Shown here: piece by piece, positions 41,174-48,512 of the stretch
Layout: every line of letters starts with the position of its first letter
Numbering within the stretch: the first letter of the stretch is position 1
NCBI GenBank assembly: GCA_030148335.1
Contig: JASBTQ010000002.1
Location: 186,001 to 250,000, forward strand
DNA length: 64,000 nt
Reading direction: 5' to 3'
From: Allomuricauda sp.
Lineage (GTDB): Bacteria > Bacteroidota > Bacteroidia > Flavobacteriales > Flavobacteriaceae
Made by a program: the position numbers and the translations under genes
Notes under the pieces: model-generated
What the model saw: only the letters and a program-made list of their open reading frames with translations
Told to the model about the DNA's origin: nothing
The model's database searches: none

Positions 41174-41253
41174 GGGAAGGTACTGATTTTTTCCTAAGGT
41201 AGAGATTCTGGAGTCTTGGGATTTGCAAGAGATAAAAGGCTTGTGCTAGCGGA
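41174..41253. repeat. Dispersed repeat, copy 2
   Basis: Shares GGGAAGGTACTGATTTTTT and the 28-bp block (41198-41225) with copy 1 at 40513-40604, in the same orientation, but lacks a 16-bp insertion and has a diverged end (AAGAGATAAAAGGCTTGTGC). It lies about 90 bp upstream of the start of the small gene at 41342. Confidence 0.7.
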
Positions 41254-41341
41254 GGAAATTATTTTCCACTACAATTCAATTGATTTTAAGGTCATAATCT
41301 GTTATGACGCTTAACCCCATTCAGTTGATTACATTTGAATC

Positions 41342-41539
41342 ATGATTAAAAGCGAGGGAATATTTTTGGACTTGTTTGAAGATGCCTACGCTTCTCCTGC
41401 GGAACTGGCCGATGTGTTGGACTTAGGCTTGGAAATGTTGTTTTATGTGGAACAAGGCGCCTTTTCCCAAAGGGAAATCCAAAATGTGGCAGCGGCCTTG
41501 CGGGGAATCAATAAGGTTTTGAAGGGGTGTACTAGGTAG
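41342..41539 (+). CDS. Small hypothetical protein
   Basis: 65 residues from the ATG at 41342. It is acidic, helical and soluble (GIFLDLFEDAYASPAELADV, then FSQREIQNVAAALRGINKVL). Codon use fits the neighbours better than random frames do. No family recognised. It lies between repeat copies 2 and 3, and its stop is next to the partial copy at 41540. Confidence 0.45.
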   Translation: MIKSEGIFLDLFEDAYASPAELADVLDLGLEMLFYVEQGAFSQREIQNVAAALRGINKVLKGCTR

Positions 41540-41561
41540 GAGCCAAGAGGCCCGCGCTAGC
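41540..41561. repeat. Dispersed repeat, partial copy 3
   Basis: GAGCCAAGAGGCCCGCGCTA closely matches the end of copy 1 (GAGCCAAGAGGCTCGCGTTA at 40582). Only the terminal part of the repeat is present here. Confidence 0.55.
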
Positions 41562-41588
41562 TGAGGGCAAGAGTTGCTGTTGTTGTGT

Positions 41589-42218
41589 CTAGTTTCTAAT
41601 TTTTCCAATTACTTTGCTACATTCCGTCTCAATCTTATCCACAGCATTCTGAATTTCTTTTTCGATTAAATCATTGTCTTTGTCTGTAATTTTAGCATAT
41701 ATAATTTTACTGTTATCCCTTAGAATTTTTAGATTAAATTCTTTTTCATTCCCATACTCCCCTAATTTTGTTCGGGCTATTTCATCGGCTGCAAAAAAGA
41801 TTTGATTTATAGTCTGAGAAAACTTATTAAAATGTTCTTCATTTTCTTTTCCAAATAATGCTATAAATCTGTATTTAAGTGAACGTAGCTTTTGTAGAGC
41901 ATCACTATTGTTTTTAAAACGCTCTCTTACAACATATGCTTGATTATAAACTCTTGTTTGTTCTGGGGTTTCATTTTTATCAATTTTTCTAGAGCTTCCC
42001 TCATCTTGAAATCCAATTGGACTCCTAATATATCTGATAGCTTGCTGCGACTCATACAAGTTTGCCAAAACCTCTTCAGCTAATTCATATTTTCTTTTCC
42101 ATTTAGCTTCACGTCTCCAAGAGTTGATGCTATATATTGCTACAACGGAAGCAACAATAACTGATATGCTTTGTAAAGCATCAAAAAATAGATTCCAATC
42201 AATTATTGTACAATTCAA
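41589..42218 (-). CDS. AT-rich membrane-anchored protein of unknown function
   Basis: 209 residues, apparently starting at a TTG (42218); no ATG is available before the membrane segment. One N-terminal helix (about 18-36, ISVIVASVVAIYSINSW) is followed by a basic stretch (RREAKWKRKYE) and a long helical cytoplasmic domain. The base composition is distinctly more AT-rich than thyA beside it, and intergenic repeats lie on the far side, which suggests lateral acquisition. The layout recalls small membrane-helical proteins of defence or stress modules, but no motif supports that. Confidence 0.65.
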   Translation of the reverse strand: MNCTIIDWNLFFDALQSISVIVASVVAIYSINSWRREAKWKRKYELAEEVLANLYESQQAIRYIRSPIGFQDEGSSRKIDKNETPEQTRVYNQAYVVRERFKNNSDALQKLRSLKYRFIALFGKENEEHFNKFSQTINQIFFAADEIARTKLGEYGNEKEFNLKILRDNSKIIYAKITDKDNDLIEKEIQNAVDKIETECSKVIGKIRN

Positions 42219-42310
42219 GTTTTAAATGTGTTTTTTAGTGTGGTGATACTTAAAATATATCTATATACCCCTTCCCAAATTAGCATAAAAGATACTCTTT
42301 TTCACATCAA

Positions 42311-43135
42311 TCACACTGCCACAACCCCTTTGATATGTGGGTGTGGGTCGTAGTTCAAGAGCTCAAAATCATTAAAGGTAAAGGCAAAGATGTCCTTCAC
42401 CTCGGGGTTCAGCTTCATGGTGGGCAAGGGGCGGGGATCGCGGCTCAATTGCAGTTCCACCTGCTCCATATGGTTGTTGTAGATATGCGCATCACCAAAA
42501 GTATGGATGAACTCCCCGGGCTGGTAACCGCATACTTGGGCCATCATCAAGGTAAGCAAAGCGTAGGAGGCAATGTTGAAGGGCACGCCCAAAAAGATGT
42601 CCGCACTGCGCTGGTACAATTGGCAGGAGAGCTTGCCATCGGCCACATAGAACTGGAAAAAGGCATGGCAGGGGGGAAGGGCGGCCTTTCCGTTGGCCAC
42701 ATTTTCCGCAAACGACACCGAAGTATCCGGCAATACGCTGGGGTTCCAAGCGGAGACCAGCATCCGTCGGCTGTTCGGATTGTGCTTCAAGGTCTCGATC
42801 ACTTCCTTGATCTGGTCGATCTCCTCGCTGTTCCAGTTGCGCCATTGGTGGCCATAGACCGGTCCAAGGTCGCCGTTGTCATCGGCCCACTCGTTCCAAA
42901 TCCGCACCCCGTTCTCCTGAAGGTACTGGATGTTCGTATCGCCTTTCAAAAACCACAACAGTTCGTGCACAATGGATTTCAGGTGCAGTTTTTTCGTGGT
43001 CACCATGGGAAACCCTTCGGAAAGGTCAAATCGCATCTGATAGCCAAAAACGCTCAAAGTTCCTGTGCCTGTGCGGTCCCCTTTCTGGTTGCCGTGTTCC
43101 AATACGTGTTTGAGGAGGTCGTGGTACTGTTTCAT
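42311..43135 (-). CDS. thyA: Thymidylate synthase
   Basis: 274 residues. The catalytic Cys156 lies in [13 protein letters not shown]; other conserved blocks are [33 protein letters not shown] and [19 protein letters not shown]. It methylates dUMP with methylene-tetrahydrofolate, giving dihydrofolate that FolA recycles. The gene is the last of a leftward run with nupC and a DUF151 protein upstream. Confidence 0.97.
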   Translation of the reverse strand: MKQYHDLLKHVLEHGNQKGDRTGTGTLSVFGYQMRFDLSEGFPMVTTKKLHLKSIVHELLWFLKGDTNIQYLQENGVRIWNEWADDNGDLGPVYGHQWRNWNSEEIDQIKEVIETLKHNPNSRRMLVSAWNPSVLPDTSVSFAENVANGKAALPPCHAFFQFYVADGKLSCQLYQRSADIFLGVPFNIASYALLTLMMAQVCGYQPGEFIHTFGDAHIYNNHMEQVELQLSRDPRPLPTMKLNPEVKDIFAFTFNDFELLNYDPHPHIKGVVAV

Positions 43136-43224
43136 AATGGGTTAAAGGTAAATGGTTGTGGGTAACAGGACAATAGACAATGGGTCGACTTATGAAAATT
43201 TTATCAACGGAAAGAGATGGGTTT

Positions 43225-44685
43225 TCACCCCAAAATCATACCCGCAATGGTGGCGGATAGTAAGGAAGCCAAGGAACCGCCCAGAACGGCCTTCATCCCA
43301 AATTCGGAAAGGGTCTTGCGCTGGCCTGGGGCCAAGGAGCCTATCCCGCCGATCTGGATGCCGATGGAAGCGAAGTTGGCAAAGCCGCAGAGCATATAGG
43401 TGGCCATGATGACCGATTTGTTGTAGGTGAAGTGCATGCCACTGGCCATATTTTTGAGTTCCGCCAGTTGGATATATCCCACAAATTCACTGGCCGCCAG
43501 TTTGATGCCCAACAGTTGCCCCATGAGCATGACATCTTCGTTCGCCACCCCGATGAGCCACATGAGCGGTGCGAACACTGTGCCGAGTATGGCCTCGAGT
43601 GAAAAACTCTCGTAAGGGGAATTGGCCGCGATCCAATTGTTGAATGTGGTAAGGTCGCCGACCCACCCCAATATCCCATTGATCATGGCGATAAAGGCCA
43701 CAAAGACCAAGAGCATGGCGCCCACGTTCAGGGCCAGTTTCAATCCTTCGGTGGTGCCATTGGCAATGGCGTCCAAGATGTTGGCACCGATTTTTTCCGA
43801 AGAGACCTTCACATCGGTATTGACGGCCTCGGTCTGCGGATATAATATTTTTGAGATCACAATGGCACCTGGAGCGGCCATCACAGATGCGGCCAAAAGG
43901 TGTTTGGCGAAGACCAATCGCAGTTCAGGATCGTCCCCACCCAAAAAGCCAATGTATGCGGCCAATACGGCACCTGCCACAGTGGCCATTCCCCCGACCA
44001 TGACCAACAAAATCTCGGACTTGTTCATTTTTTCCAGATAGGCCTTGATCAGTAGTGGGGCCTCGGTCTGTCCCAAAAAGATATTCCCGGCCACGGAAAG
44101 GCTTTCAGCTCCGGAAATCCCCAAGGATTTGGAAAGCAACCAGGCCATTCCTTTTACTACTTTTTGGATAACGCCTAAATAAAAAAGGACGGAGGTGAGG
44201 GCGGAGAAAAAGACAATGGTAGGGAGCACCTGAAAGGCAAAAATGTAGCCAAAGGTGTCCATGTCCACTACGAGACCTTCAAAAAGGAACCGACTTCCGG
44301 CCCTGGTAAATTCAAGGATGCTGACGAAGACTTCTCCTATTTTTTCAAAGATATATTGTACAAAAGGCACTTTCAATACCCCGATGGCAATCAAAAGTTG
44401 GAGTGCCAAACCAATGCCAACCGTTTTCCAGTTGATGGCTTTTCTATTGGAACTGAACAGAAATGAGATCAGGATCAAGAACGCCATTCCCAGTGCACCA
44501 CGCCAAAGGCTGTTGAGGGAAAATCCCTGGTTGGGGACAATGCCCGAAGTGTTTTGTGCTGAAATGTCGTCAACGATGGTGGTGCCTATGGCGACATTGA
44601 GGGAATCTGTGGGGATGGAATTTTGGCCGAAAGCGACCGAACAGAGGAGCAGGAATATCAGAAAACAGTTGGTCTTTTTCGCCAT
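43225..44685 (-). CDS. nupC: NupC/CNT-family nucleoside transporter
   Basis: 486 residues. A signal-peptide-like N-terminus (FLLLCSVAFGQ) precedes about 40 soluble residues, an extension absent from E. coli NupC, and then the CNT membrane core. Motifs GNIFLGQTEAPLLIKAYL, MVGGMATVAGAVLAAYIG and the late NKSVIMATYMLCGFANFASIG carry the nucleoside- and sodium-binding residues. It imports nucleosides for salvage, fitting with thyA 89 bp downstream and the kinases elsewhere in the window. Confidence 0.92.
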   Translation of the reverse strand: MAKKTNCFLIFLLLCSVAFGQNSIPTDSLNVAIGTTIVDDISAQNTSGIVPNQGFSLNSLWRGALGMAFLILISFLFSSNRKAINWKTVGIGLALQLLIAIGVLKVPFVQYIFEKIGEVFVSILEFTRAGSRFLFEGLVVDMDTFGYIFAFQVLPTIVFFSALTSVLFYLGVIQKVVKGMAWLLSKSLGISGAESLSVAGNIFLGQTEAPLLIKAYLEKMNKSEILLVMVGGMATVAGAVLAAYIGFLGGDDPELRLVFAKHLLAASVMAAPGAIVISKILYPQTEAVNTDVKVSSEKIGANILDAIANGTTEGLKLALNVGAMLLVFVAFIAMINGILGWVGDLTTFNNWIAANSPYESFSLEAILGTVFAPLMWLIGVANEDVMLMGQLLGIKLAASEFVGYIQLAELKNMASGMHFTYNKSVIMATYMLCGFANFASIGIQIGGIGSLAPGQRKTLSEFGMKAVLGGSLASLLSATIAGMILG

Positions 44686-44691
44686 GTATGT

Positions 44692-45324
44692 TTATTTGCG
44701 CTTGGAAATTTCGTCCCGAAGTTTGGCTGCCTTTTCGTAGTCCTCATTGGCCACGGCCTTGTCCAGTTCTTTGTGGAGCTCTTCGAGGGACATTTCGCGG
44801 TACCCGTGCGAGGCGGCCCCGGATTCAATCTCCACGGCTTCCCCTTCTTGAAGGATCTCGTCTACTACGATGCTGTCGTCCTCATCTTTTTCCTCATCTT
44901 CCTTCGATGAGAATTTTAGGAAGATGCCGGCCTTGTCCAAAATGGTCTTGTAGGTGAAGATGGGAGCGTCAAAACGAAGGGCAAGGGCAATGGCGTCACT
45001 GGTCCTTGCATCGATGATCTCTTCCACATTATCGCGCTCACATATGATGCTGGAGTAGAAGACACCGTCCACCAATTTATGGATGATGACCTGCTTGATC
45101 ACGATCTGGAACCTATCCGCAAAATTTTTGAACAGGTCATGGGTGAGTGGTCTGGGCGGTTTGATTTCCTTTTCCAAGGCAATGGCGATGGATTGTGCCT
45201 CGAATGCCCCTATCACAATGGGAAGTTTTCGATCTCCATCAACCTCATTTAAAATAAGGGCATAAGCGCCATTTTGTGTTTGACTGTATGATATTCCCTT
45301 TATTTTTAATCGAACTAAGCTCAT
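44692..45324 (-). CDS. Bifunctional nuclease (BFN/DUF151) with UVR motif
   Basis: 210 residues. The N-terminal BFN domain is shown by LPIVIGAFEAQSIAIALE and ARTSDAIALALRFDAPIF. An acidic linker (SSKEDEEKDEDDSI) leads to a C-terminal UVR/UvrB-C-like helical hairpin (LHKELDKAVANEDYEKAAKL). BFN proteins have reported RNase and DNase activity; the UVR motif suggests partner binding. The stop lies 6 bp from the nupC start, so they are cotranscribed. Confidence 0.9.
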   Translation of the reverse strand: MSLVRLKIKGISYSQTQNGAYALILNEVDGDRKLPIVIGAFEAQSIAIALEKEIKPPRPLTHDLFKNFADRFQIVIKQVIIHKLVDGVFYSSIICERDNVEEIIDARTSDAIALALRFDAPIFTYKTILDKAGIFLKFSSKEDEEKDEDDSIVVDEILQEGEAVEIESGAASHGYREMSLEELHKELDKAVANEDYEKAAKLRDEISKRK

Positions 45325-45415
45325 AATCTCCTCCTAAAAACCCCAAAGGGCCGTTCAAATAAGCGGCAATGCCAGTTATCTGAACAGCCCCTTGCAATGG
45401 GCAAATTAACAAAAT

Positions 45416-46384
45416 TTAAGCGTTTTGGGCTTTAAATTCCTTTAATTTTTCGATGAGCTTGGGCACTACCTCGAAGGCGTCACCGACAATGCCGTAATCG
45501 GCCGCCTTGAAGAAGGGGGCCTCAGGGTCGTTGTTGATCACCACTTTGGTCTTGGAGGCACTTACCCCGGCCAAATGTTGAATGGCCCCGGAGATGCCGA
45601 TGGCGATGTAAAGATTGCTTGCCACGGGCTTCCCGGTTTGGCCCACGTGTTCGCCATGTGGACGCCATCCGAGATCGGAGACTGGTTTGGAACAGGCCGT
45701 TGCGGCACCGAGGACATCGGCGAGTTCTTCGATCATTCCCCAATTTTCAGGGCCTTTGAGGCCTCGCCCACCCGATACTACGATGTCGGCATCCGCAATG
45801 GTCGCTTTTCCGACCACTCTGTCCACTTCCACGGATTTCACTGCAAAATCGCCATCGCTCAAGGAAGGGCTGAAACTGTCCACGGCTGCGGAACCGCCAT
45901 TTTCCACAACGCCAAAAGCATTACTGGATAGCCCGATGACCTTGATGTCCGCACTGATTTCCGTGTGGGCAAACCCCTTGTTGCTGAAAGCGGTCCTTTT
46001 GACCACAAAAGGGGAGGTGCTGTCCGGTGCGGCGACTACGTTGGGCACATAGCCCGCATTCAATTTGGTGGTGAGTATGGGTGCCAAGAACTTACTGTCG
46101 GCACTGGAACTCAATATGATGACTTTGGCACCTTCGGCCTGGGCAGCTTGTGCCAGTGCATCGGCATAGGCCTTTGCATTGAAGGTCTCCAATTTGTCGT
46201 TTGCTATTTTTAGGACCTTGGATACGCCATAATTGCCCAAGGAGGCATCGTCATTGGCGTTGAAGGTGACCGCTGTGACACTTGTGCCCAGGTCTTGGGC
46301 CACTTTGTGGGCGTAGGAAGCCACTTCAAATGCGTTTTTCTTGAATTTTCCCTTAAGGGATTCGGTATATACTAAAACTGACAT
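45416..46384 (-). CDS. etfA: Electron transfer flavoprotein, alpha subunit
   Basis: 322 residues from the ATG at 46384 (MSVLVYTESLKGKFKK). The C-terminal FAD-binding region is clear: SGGRGLKGPENWGMI, then GATACSKPVSDLGWRP, GQTGKPVASNLYIAIGISG and INNDPEAPFFKAADYGIVGD. With EtfB it takes electrons from acyl-CoA and other dehydrogenases and passes them to ETF-quinone oxidoreductase. It lies 71 bp downstream of etfB. Confidence 0.96.
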   Translation of the reverse strand: MSVLVYTESLKGKFKKNAFEVASYAHKVAQDLGTSVTAVTFNANDDASLGNYGVSKVLKIANDKLETFNAKAYADALAQAAQAEGAKVIILSSSADSKFLAPILTTKLNAGYVPNVVAAPDSTSPFVVKRTAFSNKGFAHTEISADIKVIGLSSNAFGVVENGGSAAVDSFSPSLSDGDFAVKSVEVDRVVGKATIADADIVVSGGRGLKGPENWGMIEELADVLGAATACSKPVSDLGWRPHGEHVGQTGKPVASNLYIAIGISGAIQHLAGVSASKTKVVINNDPEAPFFKAADYGIVGDAFEVVPKLIEKLKEFKAQNA

Positions 46385-46455
46385 ATTTTCTAAAATTTCA
46401 ATGTTCAAATCCCAAATTCCAAATGTTTGGTATTTTGGTGCTTTACGTTTTTGGT

Positions 46456-47202
46456 TTAGATCACTTTCGCTTCGTTGTGCAAAAGGTTGACCAATTCGCC
46501 CACATTGTCCGCATCGACCAACTTGACCGCACCTTTTGGTGCCGGTTTTTCAAATTTTTGGTCTTGGGTAGGTTGTGGCGCGTCCACGGGTTCCACTACA
46601 TTCAGTGCTTTTTGACGGGCCATCATGATGCCACGCATGTTTGGGATGCGGAGGTCGCTTTCTTGGACAAGTCCTTTCTGTCCACCAATGACCAAGGGCA
46701 ATGTGGTACTTATTTTTTCCTTTCCCCCATCGATTTCGCGCATGGCGGTGGCATTGTTGCCATCAATTTCCAGCCCGATACAGGTGTTTACGAAGTTCAT
46801 GTCCAACAAGGTGGCCAACATTCCGGGCACCATGCCCCCGTTATAATCAATGGATTCCCTTCCTGCAATGACCAGGTCGTAACCGCCATTTTTGACCACT
46901 TCGGCCAACTGTTTGGCCACAAAAAAACCATCGGTGGGTTCGGCGTTCACACGGATGGCCTCATCGGCACCAATGGCCAACGCTTTTCGTATGGTCGGCT
47001 CCGTTTGTGCGCCTCCCACGGTGACCACATGGACAGCGGCACCCTGCTTCTCCTTGAACCACATGGCCCGTGTCAAACCAAACTCATCATTGGGATTGAT
47101 AACAAATTGGACCCCGTTTGTGTCAAACTTGGTATCACCTTCCGTGAAGTTTATCTTGGACGTGGTATCCGGTACATTACTGATGCAAACTAGAATCTTC
47201 AT
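46456..47202 (-). CDS. etfB: Electron transfer flavoprotein, beta subunit
   Basis: 248 residues. Motifs NPNDEFGLTRAM, ALAIGADEAIRV and the ETF-beta signature VIAGRESIDYNGGMVPGMLA are present. It binds AMP and forms the heterodimer with EtfA. Its promoter overlaps a 30-bp perfect palindrome, so the etfBA operon is likely regulated by a dimeric protein that also acts at 25352. Confidence 0.96.
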   Translation of the reverse strand: MKILVCISNVPDTTSKINFTEGDTKFDTNGVQFVINPNDEFGLTRAMWFKEKQGAAVHVVTVGGAQTEPTIRKALAIGADEAIRVNAEPTDGFFVAKQLAEVVKNGGYDLVIAGRESIDYNGGMVPGMLATLLDMNFVNTCIGLEIDGNNATAMREIDGGKEKISTTLPLVIGGQKGLVQESDLRIPNMRGIMMARQKALNVVEPVDAPQPTQDQKFEKPAPKGAVKLVDADNVGELVNLLHNEAKVI

Positions 47203-47224
47203 ATATGCTTAAGGTTTATGGTTT

Positions 47225-47232
47225 CAAATATA
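47225..47232 (-). promoter_or_regulatory. -7 promoter element TATATTTG of etfBA
   Basis: Exact TAnnTTTG on the minus strand, 22 bp before the etfB ATG. The matching -33 position (about 47250-47256) falls inside the left half of the palindrome at 47246-47275. Confidence 0.6.
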
Positions 47233-47245
47233 GTCATATAAATCT

Positions 47246-47275
47246 AAAATTTATTATGCATGCATAATAAATTTT
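47246..47275. promoter_or_regulatory. 30-bp perfect palindromic operator, copy 2
   Basis: Halves are AAAATTTATTATGCA and TGCATAATAAATTTT with no spacer. The core ATTATGCATGCATAAT plus AAA is identical to the site at 25352-25370. It covers the -33 region of the etfB promoter and lies about 50 bp upstream of the pdhB -7 element, so it could control both divergent units. Confidence 0.7.
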
Positions 47276-47321
47276 GTTCTTTTTTTGGTTTCATGCAAAG
47301 CTTTGTTCTTTTAGTTTTTCC

Positions 47322-47329
47322 TATTTTTG
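47322..47329 (+). promoter_or_regulatory. -7 promoter element TATTTTTG of pdhB
   Basis: Exact TAnnTTTG, 44 bp before the pdhB ATG. A TTTG at 47302-47305 is 16 bp upstream, slightly short for a -33 element. Confidence 0.5.
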
Positions 47330-47373
47330 CTTGCATTTTTAAGCATACCAACGAATCATATTAGTACGATATA

Positions 47374-48354
47374 ATGAAGACAATTCAATTCAGGGAAGCC
47401 ATAGCCGAGGCCATGAGCGAGGAAATGAGAAGGGACGACACCATTTATTTGATGGGCGAAGAAGTTGCCGAATATAACGGTGCATACAAGGCTTCCAAAG
47501 GAATGTTGGACGAGTTTGGCCCTGAGCGCGTGCTGGACACCCCCATTTCGGAGCTTGGTTTTGCCGGTATCGGTGTTGGTTCTGCCATGAACGGTAACAG
47601 ACCTATCATTGAATTCATGACTTTCAACTTCTCATTGGTCGGCATTGACCAGATTATTAACAACGCTGCCAAGATCCGCCAAATGTCGGCTGGTCAGTTC
47701 AACTGTCCCATTGTGTTCAGGGGCCCAACGGCTTCTGCGGGACAATTGGCCGCTACACACTCCCAGGCTTTTGAAAGCTGGTTTGCCAACTGCCCCGGAC
47801 TTAAGGTAGTGGTACCATCCAACCCAGCCGATGCCAAGGGCTTGCTGAAATCTGCCATTCGTGATGACGATCCCGTAATCTTTATGGAGTCCGAGCAGAT
47901 GTACGGTGACAAAGGCGAGGTTCCCGAAGGGGAATACACCATTCCTTTGGGTGTGGCCGATATCAAAAGGGAAGGAACGGATGTGACCATTGTTTCCTTT
48001 GGAAAGATCATTAAGGAAGCCTACAAGGCCGCCGAGGAATTGGAAAAGGAAGGTATCAGCTGCGAGATCATCGATTTGCGTACCGTGCGTCCGATGGACA
48101 TCAATACCATCATCACTTCCGTGAAGAAAACCAACAGGATGGTGATCTTGGAAGAAGCTTGGCCATTTGGTAACGTGGCAACTGAAATCATCTACCACGT
48201 TCAGGACAAGGCATTCGATTATATGGATGCACCTATCGTAAAAATAAACACAGCGGACACGCCAGCACCCTATTCTCCTGTACTTTTGGCTGAATGGTTG
48301 CCCAATCACGAGGATGTGATCAAGGCTGTTAAGAAAGTGTTATATAAGCTATAG
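47374..48354 (+). CDS. pdhB: Pyruvate dehydrogenase E1 component, beta subunit
   Basis: 326 residues. Typical E1-beta blocks: DTIYLMGEEVAEYNGAYKAS, PISELGFAGIGVGSAMNG, IEFMTFNFSLVGIDQIINNA, FRGPTASAGQLAATHSQ, and ISCEIIDLRTVRPMD near the C-terminal domain. It forms the thiamine-diphosphate active site with the alpha subunit. The alpha and E2/E3 genes are not adjacent, so the complex is split in this genome. Pyruvate rather than branched-chain 2-oxo acid is the most likely substrate, by similarity only. Confidence 0.92.
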   Translation: MKTIQFREAIAEAMSEEMRRDDTIYLMGEEVAEYNGAYKASKGMLDEFGPERVLDTPISELGFAGIGVGSAMNGNRPIIEFMTFNFSLVGIDQIINNAAKIRQMSAGQFNCPIVFRGPTASAGQLAATHSQAFESWFANCPGLKVVVPSNPADAKGLLKSAIRDDDPVIFMESEQMYGDKGEVPEGEYTIPLGVADIKREGTDVTIVSFGKIIKEAYKAAEELEKEGISCEIIDLRTVRPMDINTIITSVKKTNRMVILEEAWPFGNVATEIIYHVQDKAFDYMDAPIVKINTADTPAPYSPVLLAEWLPNHEDVIKAVKKVLYKL

Positions 48355-48377
48355 TATCCTATTTGTAAGGTATATTA

Positions 48378-48408
48378 GCCCCGTCAACAGAGTTGTCGGG
48401 GCTTTTTT
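48378..48408 (+). terminator. Rho-independent terminator after pdhB
   Basis: GCCCCG (48378-48383) pairs with CGGGGC (48397-48402) and CAAC with GTTG further in; six T follow. Confidence 0.88.
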
Positions 48409-48512
48409 AGGGAACAATTTTTGATAGGAAACTACTTTTGAACCAAATTTGACCGAAATTAAAAACGGGAAAGCCTTTGGTGGTTCTCCCCAATTGTCCC
48501 ATATATCTGAAC

